DNA from: Streptomyces sp. YPW6
Lineage (GTDB): Bacteria; Actinomycetota; Actinomycetes; Streptomycetales; Streptomycetaceae
NCBI RefSeq assembly: GCF_018866325.1
Contig: NZ_CP076457.1
Span: 5,305,001-5,369,000, forward strand
DNA: 64,000 nt
Direction of reading: 5' to 3'
Shown piece by piece: positions 9,788-18,156 of this stretch. The position numbers and the translations under genes were made by a program. Within the stretch, counting starts at the first letter, position 1. The number at the start of each line of letters is the position of its first letter. The notes beneath the pieces were generated by a model, which had not been told where the DNA came from, made no database searches, and was given only the letters and a program-made list of their open reading frames with translations.

Positions 9788-11149
9788 CTATTTCTTGACG
9801 CGAACGGTCTTGGTGGAGCGCGTTTCGAGCGTCATCTCGTCCGCTTCCGCGACCTTCGCCTTCAGTCGCACAGTACCTGTCGCGGCATCGACGACGTCGA
9901 CCACCTTCGAAAGCAGCTTCGCAGTGTCCTGGTTTCCGGACGCCGACGCCAGCTGCACCGCACGGCCCAGCTTCGCCGTCGCGCCGCCCAGGTCGCCCGC
10001 TTTGCGTGCTTCCAGACCCTGCTGAATGACATGTGCCAGTTCCGCCTGGCCTGTGTAGTGTGCGACCTGGGGATTGATCGACGTCGATGCCACCATGTCG
10101 TCCGTCCACACGGCTCGTACGAGCCCCTGCGACAGCGTCTGCGGGCTGCCCGCTCCCGACGGGTCGGGCAGGATCAGCGAGACCCGGGCGGCCAGCATCT
10201 CCTGGCCGATCCCGGCCTCGGGCACCACGACGCAGACGTGGTAGTCGCGGGACTCGTCGCCCCAGGACCCGGTCGGGTAGTCCCCGGCCCGCGCGTTCGC
10301 CTCGGTGCGCCGGCCGGTCAGGTCGGCGACGGTCGGCGCGACCTGCTTCACGAACCGGATCTCCGCGCCCACCGGGGTCCAGAGCCGCAGCGCCACGTCC
10401 GCGACCTCCTTGCCCATGGCGTTCTCCATCATGTGCGTGAAGTCCGCTGCCAGGCCGGAGGGTTCGGCGACGATGTCGGCCGTGCCGAGGAGGGCGGCGG
10501 CTATGCCGGTGACCTCCTTGACCTCCCAGTCGGTGCCCACCCCGCGGGCGTCGCACGTGAACCGGCCCGCGCAGGAGTCCAGTGCAGCCCCGAGGTCCTC
10601 GGGCGACTCGTGCTCGTTGCGGCCGTCGGTCAGCAGGATGCCGTGCCGGATGGCGGCGTCGGCGGAGTTCAGCAGCCGGTCGGCCAGCCGCAGCCAGGTG
10701 CCGATCGCGGTGCCGCCGCCCGCGCTCAGCTTCCGCAGCGCCTCCTTGGCCTGGGCCCTCGTCCGCGCGTCGGCGACCGCGAGCCGCCCGTGGCCCGGAT
10801 AGACGTCCTTGGCCACATGGGTCCCGGCGACCACCGCGAACCGGGTCCCCTCGCGCAGGGTGTCGATCGCCGCCGCCGTCGCGTCGCGCGCGTTGCGCAT
10901 CTTCGTCGGCGGGTAGTCCATCGAGCCCGAACAGTCGACCATCAGGACCACGGCCGCGCCGGGTTGCTGCCCCGTTCCGTCGGCGGGCGGGGGAGCCGCG
11001 TCCGCCAGCGGCACCCCGCCGGTGGTGCCGCCGCCGGTCGAGGTCACGGTGACGATCGCGTTGACCTCACGGCCGCCCTCGGGCAGGAACGCGTTCTGGT
11101 ACACCTCGACGGAGAACTGCGGCACCTTCGACTTGGAGAAGTTGGCCAT
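9788..11149 (-). CDS. VWA domain protein of the kinase operon (453 aa)
   Basis: A von Willebrand factor A fold, normally a metal-dependent protein-interaction module. The MIDAS motif DCSGS is at residues 72-76, followed by GGGTAIGTWL and LLTDGRNEHE, the other metal-loop segments. After the VWA domain comes a beta-rich region (about 240-370), then a helical stretch EARKAGDLGGATAKLGRAVQ that resembles a TPR-like pair, as in TerY/YfbK-type VWA proteins. No signal peptide is visible, so it should act in the cytoplasm. The ATG at 11149 lies 19 bases after the PP2C stop, with GGAG (AAGGAGCC) before it. The context VWA + PP2C + kinase recalls the TerY-P triad; that link is an inference. Confidence 0.87.
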   Translation of the reverse strand: MANFSKSKVPQFSVEVYQNAFLPEGGREVNAIVTVTSTGGGTTGGVPLADAAPPPADGTGQQPGAAVVLMVDCSGSMDYPPTKMRNARDATAAAIDTLREGTRFAVVAGTHVAKDVYPGHGRLAVADARTRAQAKEALRKLSAGGGTAIGTWLRLADRLLNSADAAIRHGILLTDGRNEHESPEDLGAALDSCAGRFTCDARGVGTDWEVKEVTGIAAALLGTADIVAEPSGLAADFTHMMENAMGKEVADVALRLWTPVGAEIRFVKQVAPTVADLTGRRTEANARAGDYPTGSWGDESRDYHVCVVVPEAGIGQEMLAARVSLILPDPSGAGSPQTLSQGLVRAVWTDDMVASTSINPQVAHYTGQAELAHVIQQGLEARKAGDLGGATAKLGRAVQLASASGNQDTAKLLSKVVDVVDAATGTVRLKAKVAEADEMTLETRSTKTVRVKK

Positions 11150-11168
11150 CTGGTCGGCTCCTTGAGGG

Positions 11169-12725
11169 TCAGACGGTTTCGCAGGCCGATCCTGCCCCCT
11201 GCGGCCGGACGGCGAACGGCAGAAGCGCCACTGTTACGTTGTCGTGGCCCCCGCCGTCGAGCGCGTGTCCCACGAGCACCTGGGCGCCGCGCAGCGGACG
11301 TTCCTGGGCGTCGGCCGGGACCGCGGCGGCCATCTCCTCGGCGGACTCGGCGTAGTTCCACAGGCCGTCCGTGCACACGACGACCAGGCCGGACCGGTCC
11401 GGCTTGAACGCGGCGGTGTGCGGCTCCAGTTCGTACGCGTCGGCGCCCAGCCAGCCGGTGATGGCGTGCGCGCGTTCGTCCGCGTACGCCTCCGCCTCGT
11501 TCATCAGGCCGGCCGCCACCATCTGCGCGGCCCAGGAGTCGTCCTCGGTGAGCCGGGCCGTGGGCTGGGTGCGGTCCTCGGGCACCCAGTAGGCCCGGCT
11601 GTCGCCGACCCAGCCGACGATCAGCAGCTCGCCCGCCATGACCGCGCCGACCAGGGTGCAGGCCGGGGCGTTCTGGTGGCGGTGCGCGTCGTGCTCCATC
11701 GCCCCGGCCGGCTCCTGCGCCAGGGCGTTGACCGCGTCGGACGCGGCGACGATCGCCTCGTGCATCGCCTGCTGGGGATGCGTACCGCGCGCCAGGGACT
11801 CCAGCAGCGACTCGTTGGCGGCGTTCGCGGCGGCGGCCGACGCCTCGTCCGGCCGGCTCGCCGAGGAGACGCCGTCGCAGACGATCGCGACGACGGCGGG
11901 CGAACCGTCCGGCAGCGCGGTCGAGGACACCGCGAAGGAGTCCTCGTTGCGGTGGTGACGCAGACCCCGGTCGCTCACCGCGGCCACCGAGCCGAGCTCC
12001 TGCTCCATGTGGTCGCGCTCGCGGGGCTGGGCGTGCCCGCAGTTCTCGCAGTAGCCGTCGGGGTCCACCCGGCCGGAGCGGCAGGCCACACAGACCTTCC
12101 CCCCGGCGACGGGAGCGGCGGCCGCCGCGGCGTGCTCCGCCGTACGGGGATCGGGAGCGGCCGGCGCGAAGTCACCGGAGTGCTCGACTCCGCCCGGCTC
12201 CGCGGGGTCGTCCCGGCGCACCGGAGCGGCCGCGGCCCCCGGAACGGCCGAGGTCCCCGGAGCGGCCGCGGGCTCCGGACCGCCGACGGGCTCCGGCCCG
12301 CGCCCGGCCGCCGCGAATTCCTTCCCGGACGCCGCGTCTTGGCCGGCCGCCGCGAAGCCCTGGCCGACCGCCGCGCCGGGCTCGGCCGCCGGGCCCGGCT
12401 CCCGGGTCTGTTCCCGCTCCGCCGCCAGGGGCCTGCCGCCCGAGTCCGTCCCCGGCAGGTCCGAGGGGCGGTGCACCGGCGCGGGCACGTCCGAGCTGTC
12501 GGTCTCCGCGGCCGCGGGCCACCGTACGGCCTCGGCACCCGGCACGGCCGACGCCTCTGCGGTGTCCGGGGGCACGGTGATGGCCATCGTGGGCCGGTCG
12601 TGGGGGCGGTCGGGCACGGCCGAGAGGTCGTAGCCGCACGCCCCGCAGAACAGATCGCCCGCGGCCGGCGGCTCCTCGCAGCCGGGGCACTTCGACAGTG
12701 CGGGCTGCTGGTGGCTCTGAGACAT
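11169..12725 (-). CDS. Zinc-ribbon PP2C-family Ser/Thr phosphatase (518 aa)
   Basis: A metal-dependent protein phosphatase, the likely eraser for the adjacent kinase. It has an N-terminal zinc ribbon (Cys13/16/27/30), an Ala/Pro-rich low-complexity linker of about 170 residues, a second ribbon (Cys212/215/226/229), and a complete PP2C domain (about 244-505). PP2C motifs are NEDSF, CDGVSS, GDSRAY, CTDGLW and GGHDNVT, and the metal-binding Asp residues are all present. No membrane segment is seen. The ATG at 12725 lies two bases after the stop of the TPR part of the kinase. A GTG four codons earlier would overlap that stop and has no ribosome site, so ATG is preferred. Confidence 0.9.
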   Translation of the reverse strand: MSQSHQQPALSKCPGCEEPPAAGDLFCGACGYDLSAVPDRPHDRPTMAITVPPDTAEASAVPGAEAVRWPAAAETDSSDVPAPVHRPSDLPGTDSGGRPLAAEREQTREPGPAAEPGAAVGQGFAAAGQDAASGKEFAAAGRGPEPVGGPEPAAAPGTSAVPGAAAAPVRRDDPAEPGGVEHSGDFAPAAPDPRTAEHAAAAAAPVAGGKVCVACRSGRVDPDGYCENCGHAQPRERDHMEQELGSVAAVSDRGLRHHRNEDSFAVSSTALPDGSPAVVAIVCDGVSSASRPDEASAAAANAANESLLESLARGTHPQQAMHEAIVAASDAVNALAQEPAGAMEHDAHRHQNAPACTLVGAVMAGELLIVGWVGDSRAYWVPEDRTQPTARLTEDDSWAAQMVAAGLMNEAEAYADERAHAITGWLGADAYELEPHTAAFKPDRSGLVVVCTDGLWNYAESAEEMAAAVPADAQERPLRGAQVLVGHALDGGGHDNVTVALLPFAVRPQGAGSACETV

Positions 12726-12727
12726 CT

Positions 12728-13850
12728 TCACACCCACGTCCGAGGGCGGAAACGGTTGGCCCGCTCCACCAGTTCGATCCTCTCGTCGCCCCGCTGCGCG
12801 AGCCGGGCGAGCATCCGGTACGAGCGCTCCAGCCCGAACCGCACTCCCCGCTCGGTCAGTTCGGCGCCGAGCAGCTTGCGTGTCTCCGGCGGGCCGGCGC
12901 CCGGTCCGCCAGGTCCCGGGACACCGGGACTACCGGAGAGTACCCAGTCCAGCGCCTTGCCCAGTACCTCCGTCGACAACTGCTCGTGCCGCACCGGGTC
13001 CAGACCGAGGGTGTCCAGCGCGGTCACCTGGACCCCGGCGGCCGTCAGATCGTCCAGCAGCGGTTCCCGGTGCGATCGCTCGCGCAGCCGCGCCCGGACG
13101 GCGGCGACCCGTGCCGCCGTGAAGTGGATCGAGGCCTCCGGCACCGACTCCAGGGTGCCCACCGCCGCCTCCCGCTCCCCGGCGGCGATCTGCACCCGGG
13201 CCAGGCCGAACGCGGCGCTGACGAAACCCGGATCGGTCGCCCACACCAGGCGGTAGTACTCGGCGGCGTTGTCCAGCTGGCCCAGCACCTCCGCGCAGAT
13301 CCCGAGTGCCAGCTTGGGCGCCGTCTCCCCGGGGAACGCGTCGTAGACCGCGTCGAAGGAGAGCGCCGCCGTCTCGTGGTCACCGGTCACCAGCGAGGTG
13401 ACGCCCCGATACCAGACGACCCGCCAGTCGTCCGCGTGTTCACCCTCCAGGGTGGTCAGCGCACGGGCGGCCGAACCCGGCTCCCGCATCTCCAGCCGGG
13501 CCCGCAGCTCCCGCAGCCGGGTCTCCAGCGAGGGGACGGGCACCGTGTGCAGGGCGCTGATCAGCTCGGCCGGGGCGGAGGCCGTCAGCCCCGCGAGGAA
13601 ACCGGCGTTCGGGTCCATCGCGTCGACCCGGGGCACCGGGAGCGCCAACGCGGTGACCGAGGCGTCGAACGGGGCGAGCCGGGCACCCCCGGCAGAGCCG
13701 TACGCCCCGGCCGGCTCGGTCCGGACGTACGGCCCGGCCGAGGCGCCCGTGGCATACGGTCCGGCCGAGGCGCCGCCGGCATACGGTCCGGCAGCCCCGC
13801 CCGGGGCCCGGTCGGGCGGCCGGGGCGCCGGAACAGCGGCGTGCGCCGGG
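12728..13850 (-). CDS. pknG: PknG C-terminal half: TPR domain segment, separated from the kinase by frameshifts
   Basis: This open frame encodes the tetratricopeptide part of a PknG-type kinase. DPNAGFLAGL marks the conserved entry to the domain, and helical repeats follow, such as DWRVVWYRGV, ALSFDAVYDAFPGE and AAEYYRLVWATDPGF. The frame can be extended to a GTG at 14035. Upstream of about 13850, however, the translation turns Arg-rich with poor codon bias, and the coding signal moves to another frame. The authentic product is therefore probably the C-terminus of the kinase at 14004-15638, reached through two single-base shifts near 13848-13851 and 14010-14013. In PknG the TPR domain docks on the kinase and controls dimerisation and substrate choice. 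If the break is real, this segment has no obvious ribosome site of its own. Confidence 0.75.
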
Positions 13851-14003
13851 GAGCGTACGGGAGCGGAGCCGCGCCGCCCGGCGCGGAGCCCCGGACGTGG
13901 GTCGGCGGCACGGCCAGCGGGGCGGCCCCGCCGCACCCGGCGCGCCTCCCCACCGGGCCGGACGGCTGCGCACCCACCGGCAGCGCCGCGGCCACCGCGG
14001 ACG

Positions 14004-15638
14004 TCACGGCCCCGGCGCGACCGGCACCGCACCACCGCGGGGCTGCCCGCCCGGGGCCCGCCCCGCGCCGCTCTGCGCGGGAAGGCCGGCCGGCGGGCCC
14101 CCGCGGCCCTTCCGGCGGCGCAGCAGCCCGCCCCGGGCGGAACCGGTGTCCCGCCCGCCCAACTGTGAGACGTCGTCCGTCTGCGGGGCGAACAGCTCCG
14201 TGTCGACCACGCGCAGTTCCGCGCCGAACAGGGTCGACAGGGCGGGCCGCGGCCGGCCGGTCTGCAGCGCCACCACCTCCCGCAGCACCCCCGTCAGCTG
14301 CTCGGCCATCTCCGCCGCCGAGGCGAACCGCCGGGCCGGGTCCGGGTCGGTGGCCCGCACCAGCAGCCGGTAGAACGACTCGTAGGCGCGGAACACCTCA
14401 ACGGTGTCCGGGTCCGGCAGCGAGTCCACGAAGACGTTCGTGTACCCCTGGAAGTCGAAGGTGAGGACCGCCAGCGTCCGGGCCACCGTGTACAGGTCGG
14501 AGGCGACCGATGGGCCGAGCTCCGCCACCTCGGGGGCCTGGTAGCCGATCGTGCCGTAGATCGCGGACTCGTCGTCGTCCATCCGGCGCACCGCGCCCAT
14601 GTCGATCAGCTTGAGCTGGTCCTCGGTCTGGATCGCGTTGTCGACCTTGAAGTCGCAGTAGAGCAGGTTGCGGCTGTGCAGGTGCCCTAGCGCCTCCAGC
14701 GCCTCGATCCCGTACGCGCAGGCCTGCTCCACCGGCAGCGGGTCACGCTTCCCGGCCGGCGTACGGCGCTCGTTGGCGATCTCCTTGAGCGCCTTGCCGC
14801 CGACGTACTCCATGACGATGTAGCCGTCGAGGGAGCCGGTGCGCTGGTCCAGGTGCTCGACGAAGTTGTAGATCCGCACGATGTTGGAGTGCTCGATCTC
14901 GGCGAGGAAGCGGCGCTCGGAGATCGCGGCGGTCATCGCGTCCTGGTCGCCGGTGTCCAGCAGACCCTTGAGCACCACCCAGCGGTCCGAGACGGCCCGG
15001 TCCACCGCGAGGTACACCCAGCCGAGACCGCCGTGCGCCAGACAGCCCACGACCTCGTACTGGCCGTGCACGATGTCGCCCTCGGCCAGCTTCGGCACGA
15101 AAGAGTACGGGTGGCCGCACTTGGTGCAGAACCCCTCCGTGCGGCCCGGCCGCTCCTCGCGCGAACGGCCCACCGGGGCCCCGCAGTCCGAACGGGAGCA
15201 GAACCGCTTGCGCTCGGGCACCTCCGCCCGCTCCATCACCGCCGTGCGCGGATCGGGCCGGGGGACGTCCGGGACCTCCACCAGGCCGACCCCGAGGCGT
15301 CCCCGCGCCGAGGCCGCCGATGTCGAGCCGGAGGAGCGCACCGAGACCGACCGGGAGGTGGACGCCCCGGACAGCGAACGCGACAGCCGGCCGGAGACCG
15401 AACGGCGCGAGGTCGACGAACGGGACGAGGACCGGGCGGAGGCACGGGAGCCGGAACGCTGCGAGGAACTGTCCCGGCCGCTCGCCCGGCCGCCCCCGGC
15501 GACCCCGGTCGGCGGCGAGGAGACCATGCCCGTCGACGAGACGACCGGAGCCAGACCGCAGGTGTCGCAGTACAGCTCACCGCCGCCCATGTCCTCGTAG
15601 TCGCCCTCGCACGCGGGGCGCTGGCACTGCGTACTCAT
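14004..15638 (-). CDS. pknG: PknG-type Ser/Thr protein kinase, N-terminal half (544 aa as read)
   Basis: A soluble eukaryotic-like kinase. Zinc-ribbon cysteines lie at 5/10/24/27 and 147/152/171/174, with a Ser/Arg-rich stretch (about 52-108) between them. The kinase domain starts near 194. AHGGLGWVYLA (201-211) is the Gly loop, Lys224 the ATP lysine, YCDFKVDN (327-334) the catalytic loop and DMG (346-348) the metal motif. The HRD arginine is absent, as in PknG (a non-RD kinase). The last 30 residues form a Gly/Pro/Arg linker and end in TGA, just where a TPR domain should follow in another frame. The ATG at 15638 overlaps the previous stop (ATGA) and has GAGGGGGG upstream. With GlnX and GlnH upstream, it should respond to amino-acid availability. 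Confidence 0.88.
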   Translation of the reverse strand: MSTQCQRPACEGDYEDMGGGELYCDTCGLAPVVSSTGMVSSPPTGVAGGGRASGRDSSSQRSGSRASARSSSRSSTSRRSVSGRLSRSLSGASTSRSVSVRSSGSTSAASARGRLGVGLVEVPDVPRPDPRTAVMERAEVPERKRFCSRSDCGAPVGRSREERPGRTEGFCTKCGHPYSFVPKLAEGDIVHGQYEVVGCLAHGGLGWVYLAVDRAVSDRWVVLKGLLDTGDQDAMTAAISERRFLAEIEHSNIVRIYNFVEHLDQRTGSLDGYIVMEYVGGKALKEIANERRTPAGKRDPLPVEQACAYGIEALEALGHLHSRNLLYCDFKVDNAIQTEDQLKLIDMGAVRRMDDDESAIYGTIGYQAPEVAELGPSVASDLYTVARTLAVLTFDFQGYTNVFVDSLPDPDTVEVFRAYESFYRLLVRATDPDPARRFASAAEMAEQLTGVLREVVALQTGRPRPALSTLFGAELRVVDTELFAPQTDDVSQLGGRDTGSARGGLLRRRKGRGGPPAGLPAQSGAGRAPGGQPRGGAVPVAPGP

Positions 15639-16987
15639 CGTGATCCCCCCTCTTCGCCCGCGCTCCATCCGTCGTGCGGTCCGTCGGGCCGACGCGGCGG
15701 CAGCGACTCCGCGACCGCGTGCTGGTAGCGCAGGACGGCCTGCTCGGCGACCCGCAGATCGCACGGCGCGCTCCACAGCATGCGGCGCGCCGCGTCGTAC
15801 CGCTCGATCAGCAGCGGATCCTCCGCCAGGCCGTGCCGGGCCGCCTTCGCCTTGTACGCATCGAGCCGGCCGCGCAGCTCGGCGCGGACTGCCAGCGGCG
15901 CGGTCACCGAGGTCAACGACTCACGGGCACGCAGCAGTTCGTCCTCGGCCTCCTGCTCCAGGGACTCCAGCAGCGGTGAGAGCCGGTGCCACTGGGCGTG
16001 CCTGCGGTGTTCCGACGCGGCCGCCAGACGCTCCTGGAGCGCGGTCGGCGGGCCGCTGACCGCGGGCACCTCGGAGGCGGCGATCTTCGCCAGCACCTCG
16101 CCGCGCGCCGCCCGCGCCTCCGTCAGGGTGCGGTCGGCCCGCGAGAGCACGTCCCGCAGCCGCACCAGGCGCGCCTCCGCGTCCTGCCGGACCGTGAGCA
16201 CCGCCTCGATCTCGCGCCGTACGTCCTCCAGGCCGCGGGCGGCCCGGTCGTAACGCGAGGTGTCCGGGCGGCCGCCGCCGGGCGCGGCGCTGCCGGGCCC
16301 CGGCAGCCAGAACGCCAGCGGGTCCGAGACCACCTGCACCCGCAGCGTCGTCAGCTCCTCGGTGATCTGCGCCAGGTCGTCGCCGGCCGGATGCTCACCG
16401 GGCCGCACCCCCACCGAGTGCGCCAGCGAACGCGTGCGGTGCAGCTCGGCCGCGAGCAGGTCGATCCGGGCGGGCAGCGCCGACCAGACGGAGTCGGAGG
16501 CGACGACCATGTCCAGGGACCGGGCATACAGCTCGTTCATCCGGGCGACCAGCTCCTGGAGCGAGAACCGCTCGGAGAGCCGGGCCGGGCCCGCGGCCGA
16601 AGGCGGCGGCACCGCACCCGTGTTGGCGACCGTGACCGACTCGCCGCGCAGCAGCTCGGTCAGCGCCGCGAGGTCCTCCCGGTTCGGGTGGCGGCGGCGC
16701 GCACGGATCGTGCGGGCCTCGGACAGCGCCCCCGCGTACGCGTCGAAGTACCCCCACAGGAGGGTGATCGACTGCTCGGTGGCGGCCCAGCGCTCCTGGG
16801 TCACGCCGGTCAGCTCGGCGCCCTCCAGGAGTCGGCGCCCGGCATGGTCCTGGAGGGCCAGGAGCGAGGTCTCGATGGCCTCGTGCTCCGCCCCGAGCCG
16901 GGCCAGCGCACGGTCCGCCTCCTCCCGGTCCATGACCGGTCCGGAGGGCCTCCCCGCGAAGCCGGGGAAGGAACCCGCGACGCCCAT
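15635..16987 (-). CDS. Uncharacterised coiled-coil protein of the pknG operon (450 aa)
   Basis: I do not recognise a named family. The protein is rich in Glu, Arg, Ala and Leu, with long predicted helices and heptad-like stretches (for example around EAVLTVRQDAEARLVRLRDV and LLESLEQEAEDELLRARESL). It has no signal peptide, no membrane helix and few cysteines. The ATG at 16987 has GGAGAGGTGATCG before it. Its stop overlaps the kinase ATG (ATGA), and glnH ends 123 bases upstream. Tight coupling to the kinase suggests a scaffold or regulatory partner between the GlnX/GlnH sensor and PknG; this is inference from position only. Confidence 0.8.
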   Translation of the reverse strand: MGVAGSFPGFAGRPSGPVMDREEADRALARLGAEHEAIETSLLALQDHAGRRLLEGAELTGVTQERWAATEQSITLLWGYFDAYAGALSEARTIRARRRHPNREDLAALTELLRGESVTVANTGAVPPPSAAGPARLSERFSLQELVARMNELYARSLDMVVASDSVWSALPARIDLLAAELHRTRSLAHSVGVRPGEHPAGDDLAQITEELTTLRVQVVSDPLAFWLPGPGSAAPGGGRPDTSRYDRAARGLEDVRREIEAVLTVRQDAEARLVRLRDVLSRADRTLTEARAARGEVLAKIAASEVPAVSGPPTALQERLAAASEHRRHAQWHRLSPLLESLEQEAEDELLRARESLTSVTAPLAVRAELRGRLDAYKAKAARHGLAEDPLLIERYDAARRMLWSAPCDLRVAEQAVLRYQHAVAESLPPRRPDGPHDGWSAGEEGGSR

Positions 16988-17110
16988 CGATCACCTCTCC
17001 GCTCTCCCCGCCGGGCCGGTGGGTCCGGCGGGATCGGTCTGCTTCGGTCTGCTCCGGCCCGCTCGCCGTGGCCCGTACGCCCCTGTGGTGCCCGGTGCCG
17101 CGGCGCGGGA

Positions 17111-18145
17111 TCAGCCGGTGCGGTACTTGGGGGCGGGCGGTGCGGTGATCCCCGGCAGGCCGGTCGCCAGCCACTTCTCGTAGGACCGCATCCAGGCGCT
17201 GTCCTCGCCGCCCGCCCGGTAGTCGACGAGGACCTGGTTGACCCGGGCCACCAGGTCGTCGGCGCCCTTCTTCGCCGCGACGCCGTAGAACTCCGTGGTG
17301 AACGGCTCCGTCCCCTTGAGCTCCACCGCCGGGTCCTGCGCCGCCTGCCCGGCCGCCAGGGCGTTGTCCGTGACGACCGCGTCGACCTCACCGAGCTGGA
17401 GCCGCACCAGGCAGTCCAGCTGGTTGGGCACGGTCAGCCGGTCCGGGTCGCGCTCGGTGCCGTCGAAGTCGTCCTTGTAGAGGGCCCCGAACGACTTCCT
17501 CTCCAGCGCCTCGTACGCGGTGGAGCCCTCGGCCGAGCAGACCCGCTTGCCCTTCAGGGAGGAGTCGTAGCCGGTGATCGGCGAATCCTTCGGGGCGAGC
17601 ACCTGCTGCCCCGCCCGGAAGTAGGCGGTGGAGAAGGAGACCTGCTCCAGCCGCTTGCAGTTGATCGTCATCGTCCGCACGACGACGTCGACCCGGTCGT
17701 TCTCCAGGGCGGCGATGCGCTGGTTGGTGGGGATGGCCCGGAAGATCACCGCGTCCGGGTCGCCCAGCAGGTCATCGGCGATGGCCCGCACCAGATCGAT
17801 GTCGAACCCCTCCAGACCGCCGCTCTCGGGGTTGCGGTAGCCCCAGCGGAAGCTGTTCTGGTCGACGCCCGCTATCAGCTTGCCGCGCTCCTTGATCCTG
17901 TCGATGTTCGGCCCGTCGGCACCGGACGCGGGCAGGCTCGCCTCCGGCTCGGTGCACGCCTCGGCCCGGGCCCGGTCGGCCGTCGCGACCCCGCCCGACG
18001 TGCCCGCCCCGGCCGTCCTGCCACCGTGGTGGGCCAGCGGCAGCAGGGTGACCGCGGCGGTGACCGCACACGCCACCGCCATCCCCGCCACCCCGCCCCA
18101 GCCGCGCAGGCCGCCACGTCCGGGCCGGACCTTCCTCCTGCTCAT
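17111..18145 (-). CDS. glnH: GlnH-like extracytoplasmic amino-acid binding protein (344 aa)
   Basis: A type-3 solute-binding protein of the polar amino-acid (Glu/Asp/Gln) class. An N-terminal hydrophobic segment (about residues 15-38) is followed by the mature domain: RIKERGKLIAGVDQNSFRWG, then GFDIDLVRAIADDLLGD, RTMTINCKR and SFSTAYF. No ABC permease or ATPase is nearby, so a sensing role is more likely than transport. In mycobacteria, GlnH binds Asp/Glu and signals through GlnX to PknG. There is no clear lipobox at the end of the hydrophobic segment, so it may be membrane-anchored or secreted. The ATG at 18145 has GAGAGGGG upstream and lies 11 bases after glnX. Confidence 0.85.
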   Translation of the reverse strand: MSRRKVRPGRGGLRGWGGVAGMAVACAVTAAVTLLPLAHHGGRTAGAGTSGGVATADRARAEACTEPEASLPASGADGPNIDRIKERGKLIAGVDQNSFRWGYRNPESGGLEGFDIDLVRAIADDLLGDPDAVIFRAIPTNQRIAALENDRVDVVVRTMTINCKRLEQVSFSTAYFRAGQQVLAPKDSPITGYDSSLKGKRVCSAEGSTAYEALERKSFGALYKDDFDGTERDPDRLTVPNQLDCLVRLQLGEVDAVVTDNALAAGQAAQDPAVELKGTEPFTTEFYGVAAKKGADDLVARVNQVLVDYRAGGEDSAWMRSYEKWLATGLPGITAPPAPKYRTG

Positions 18146-18156
18146 CGCTGCCCCTC

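Noticed and set aside
18080..18145. Lipobox in the GlnH-like protein (MAVAC within the hydrophobic segment)
   Set aside because: The Cys sits in the middle of the hydrophobic stretch, with about 17 more hydrophobic residues after it, so lipidation there is not convincing.
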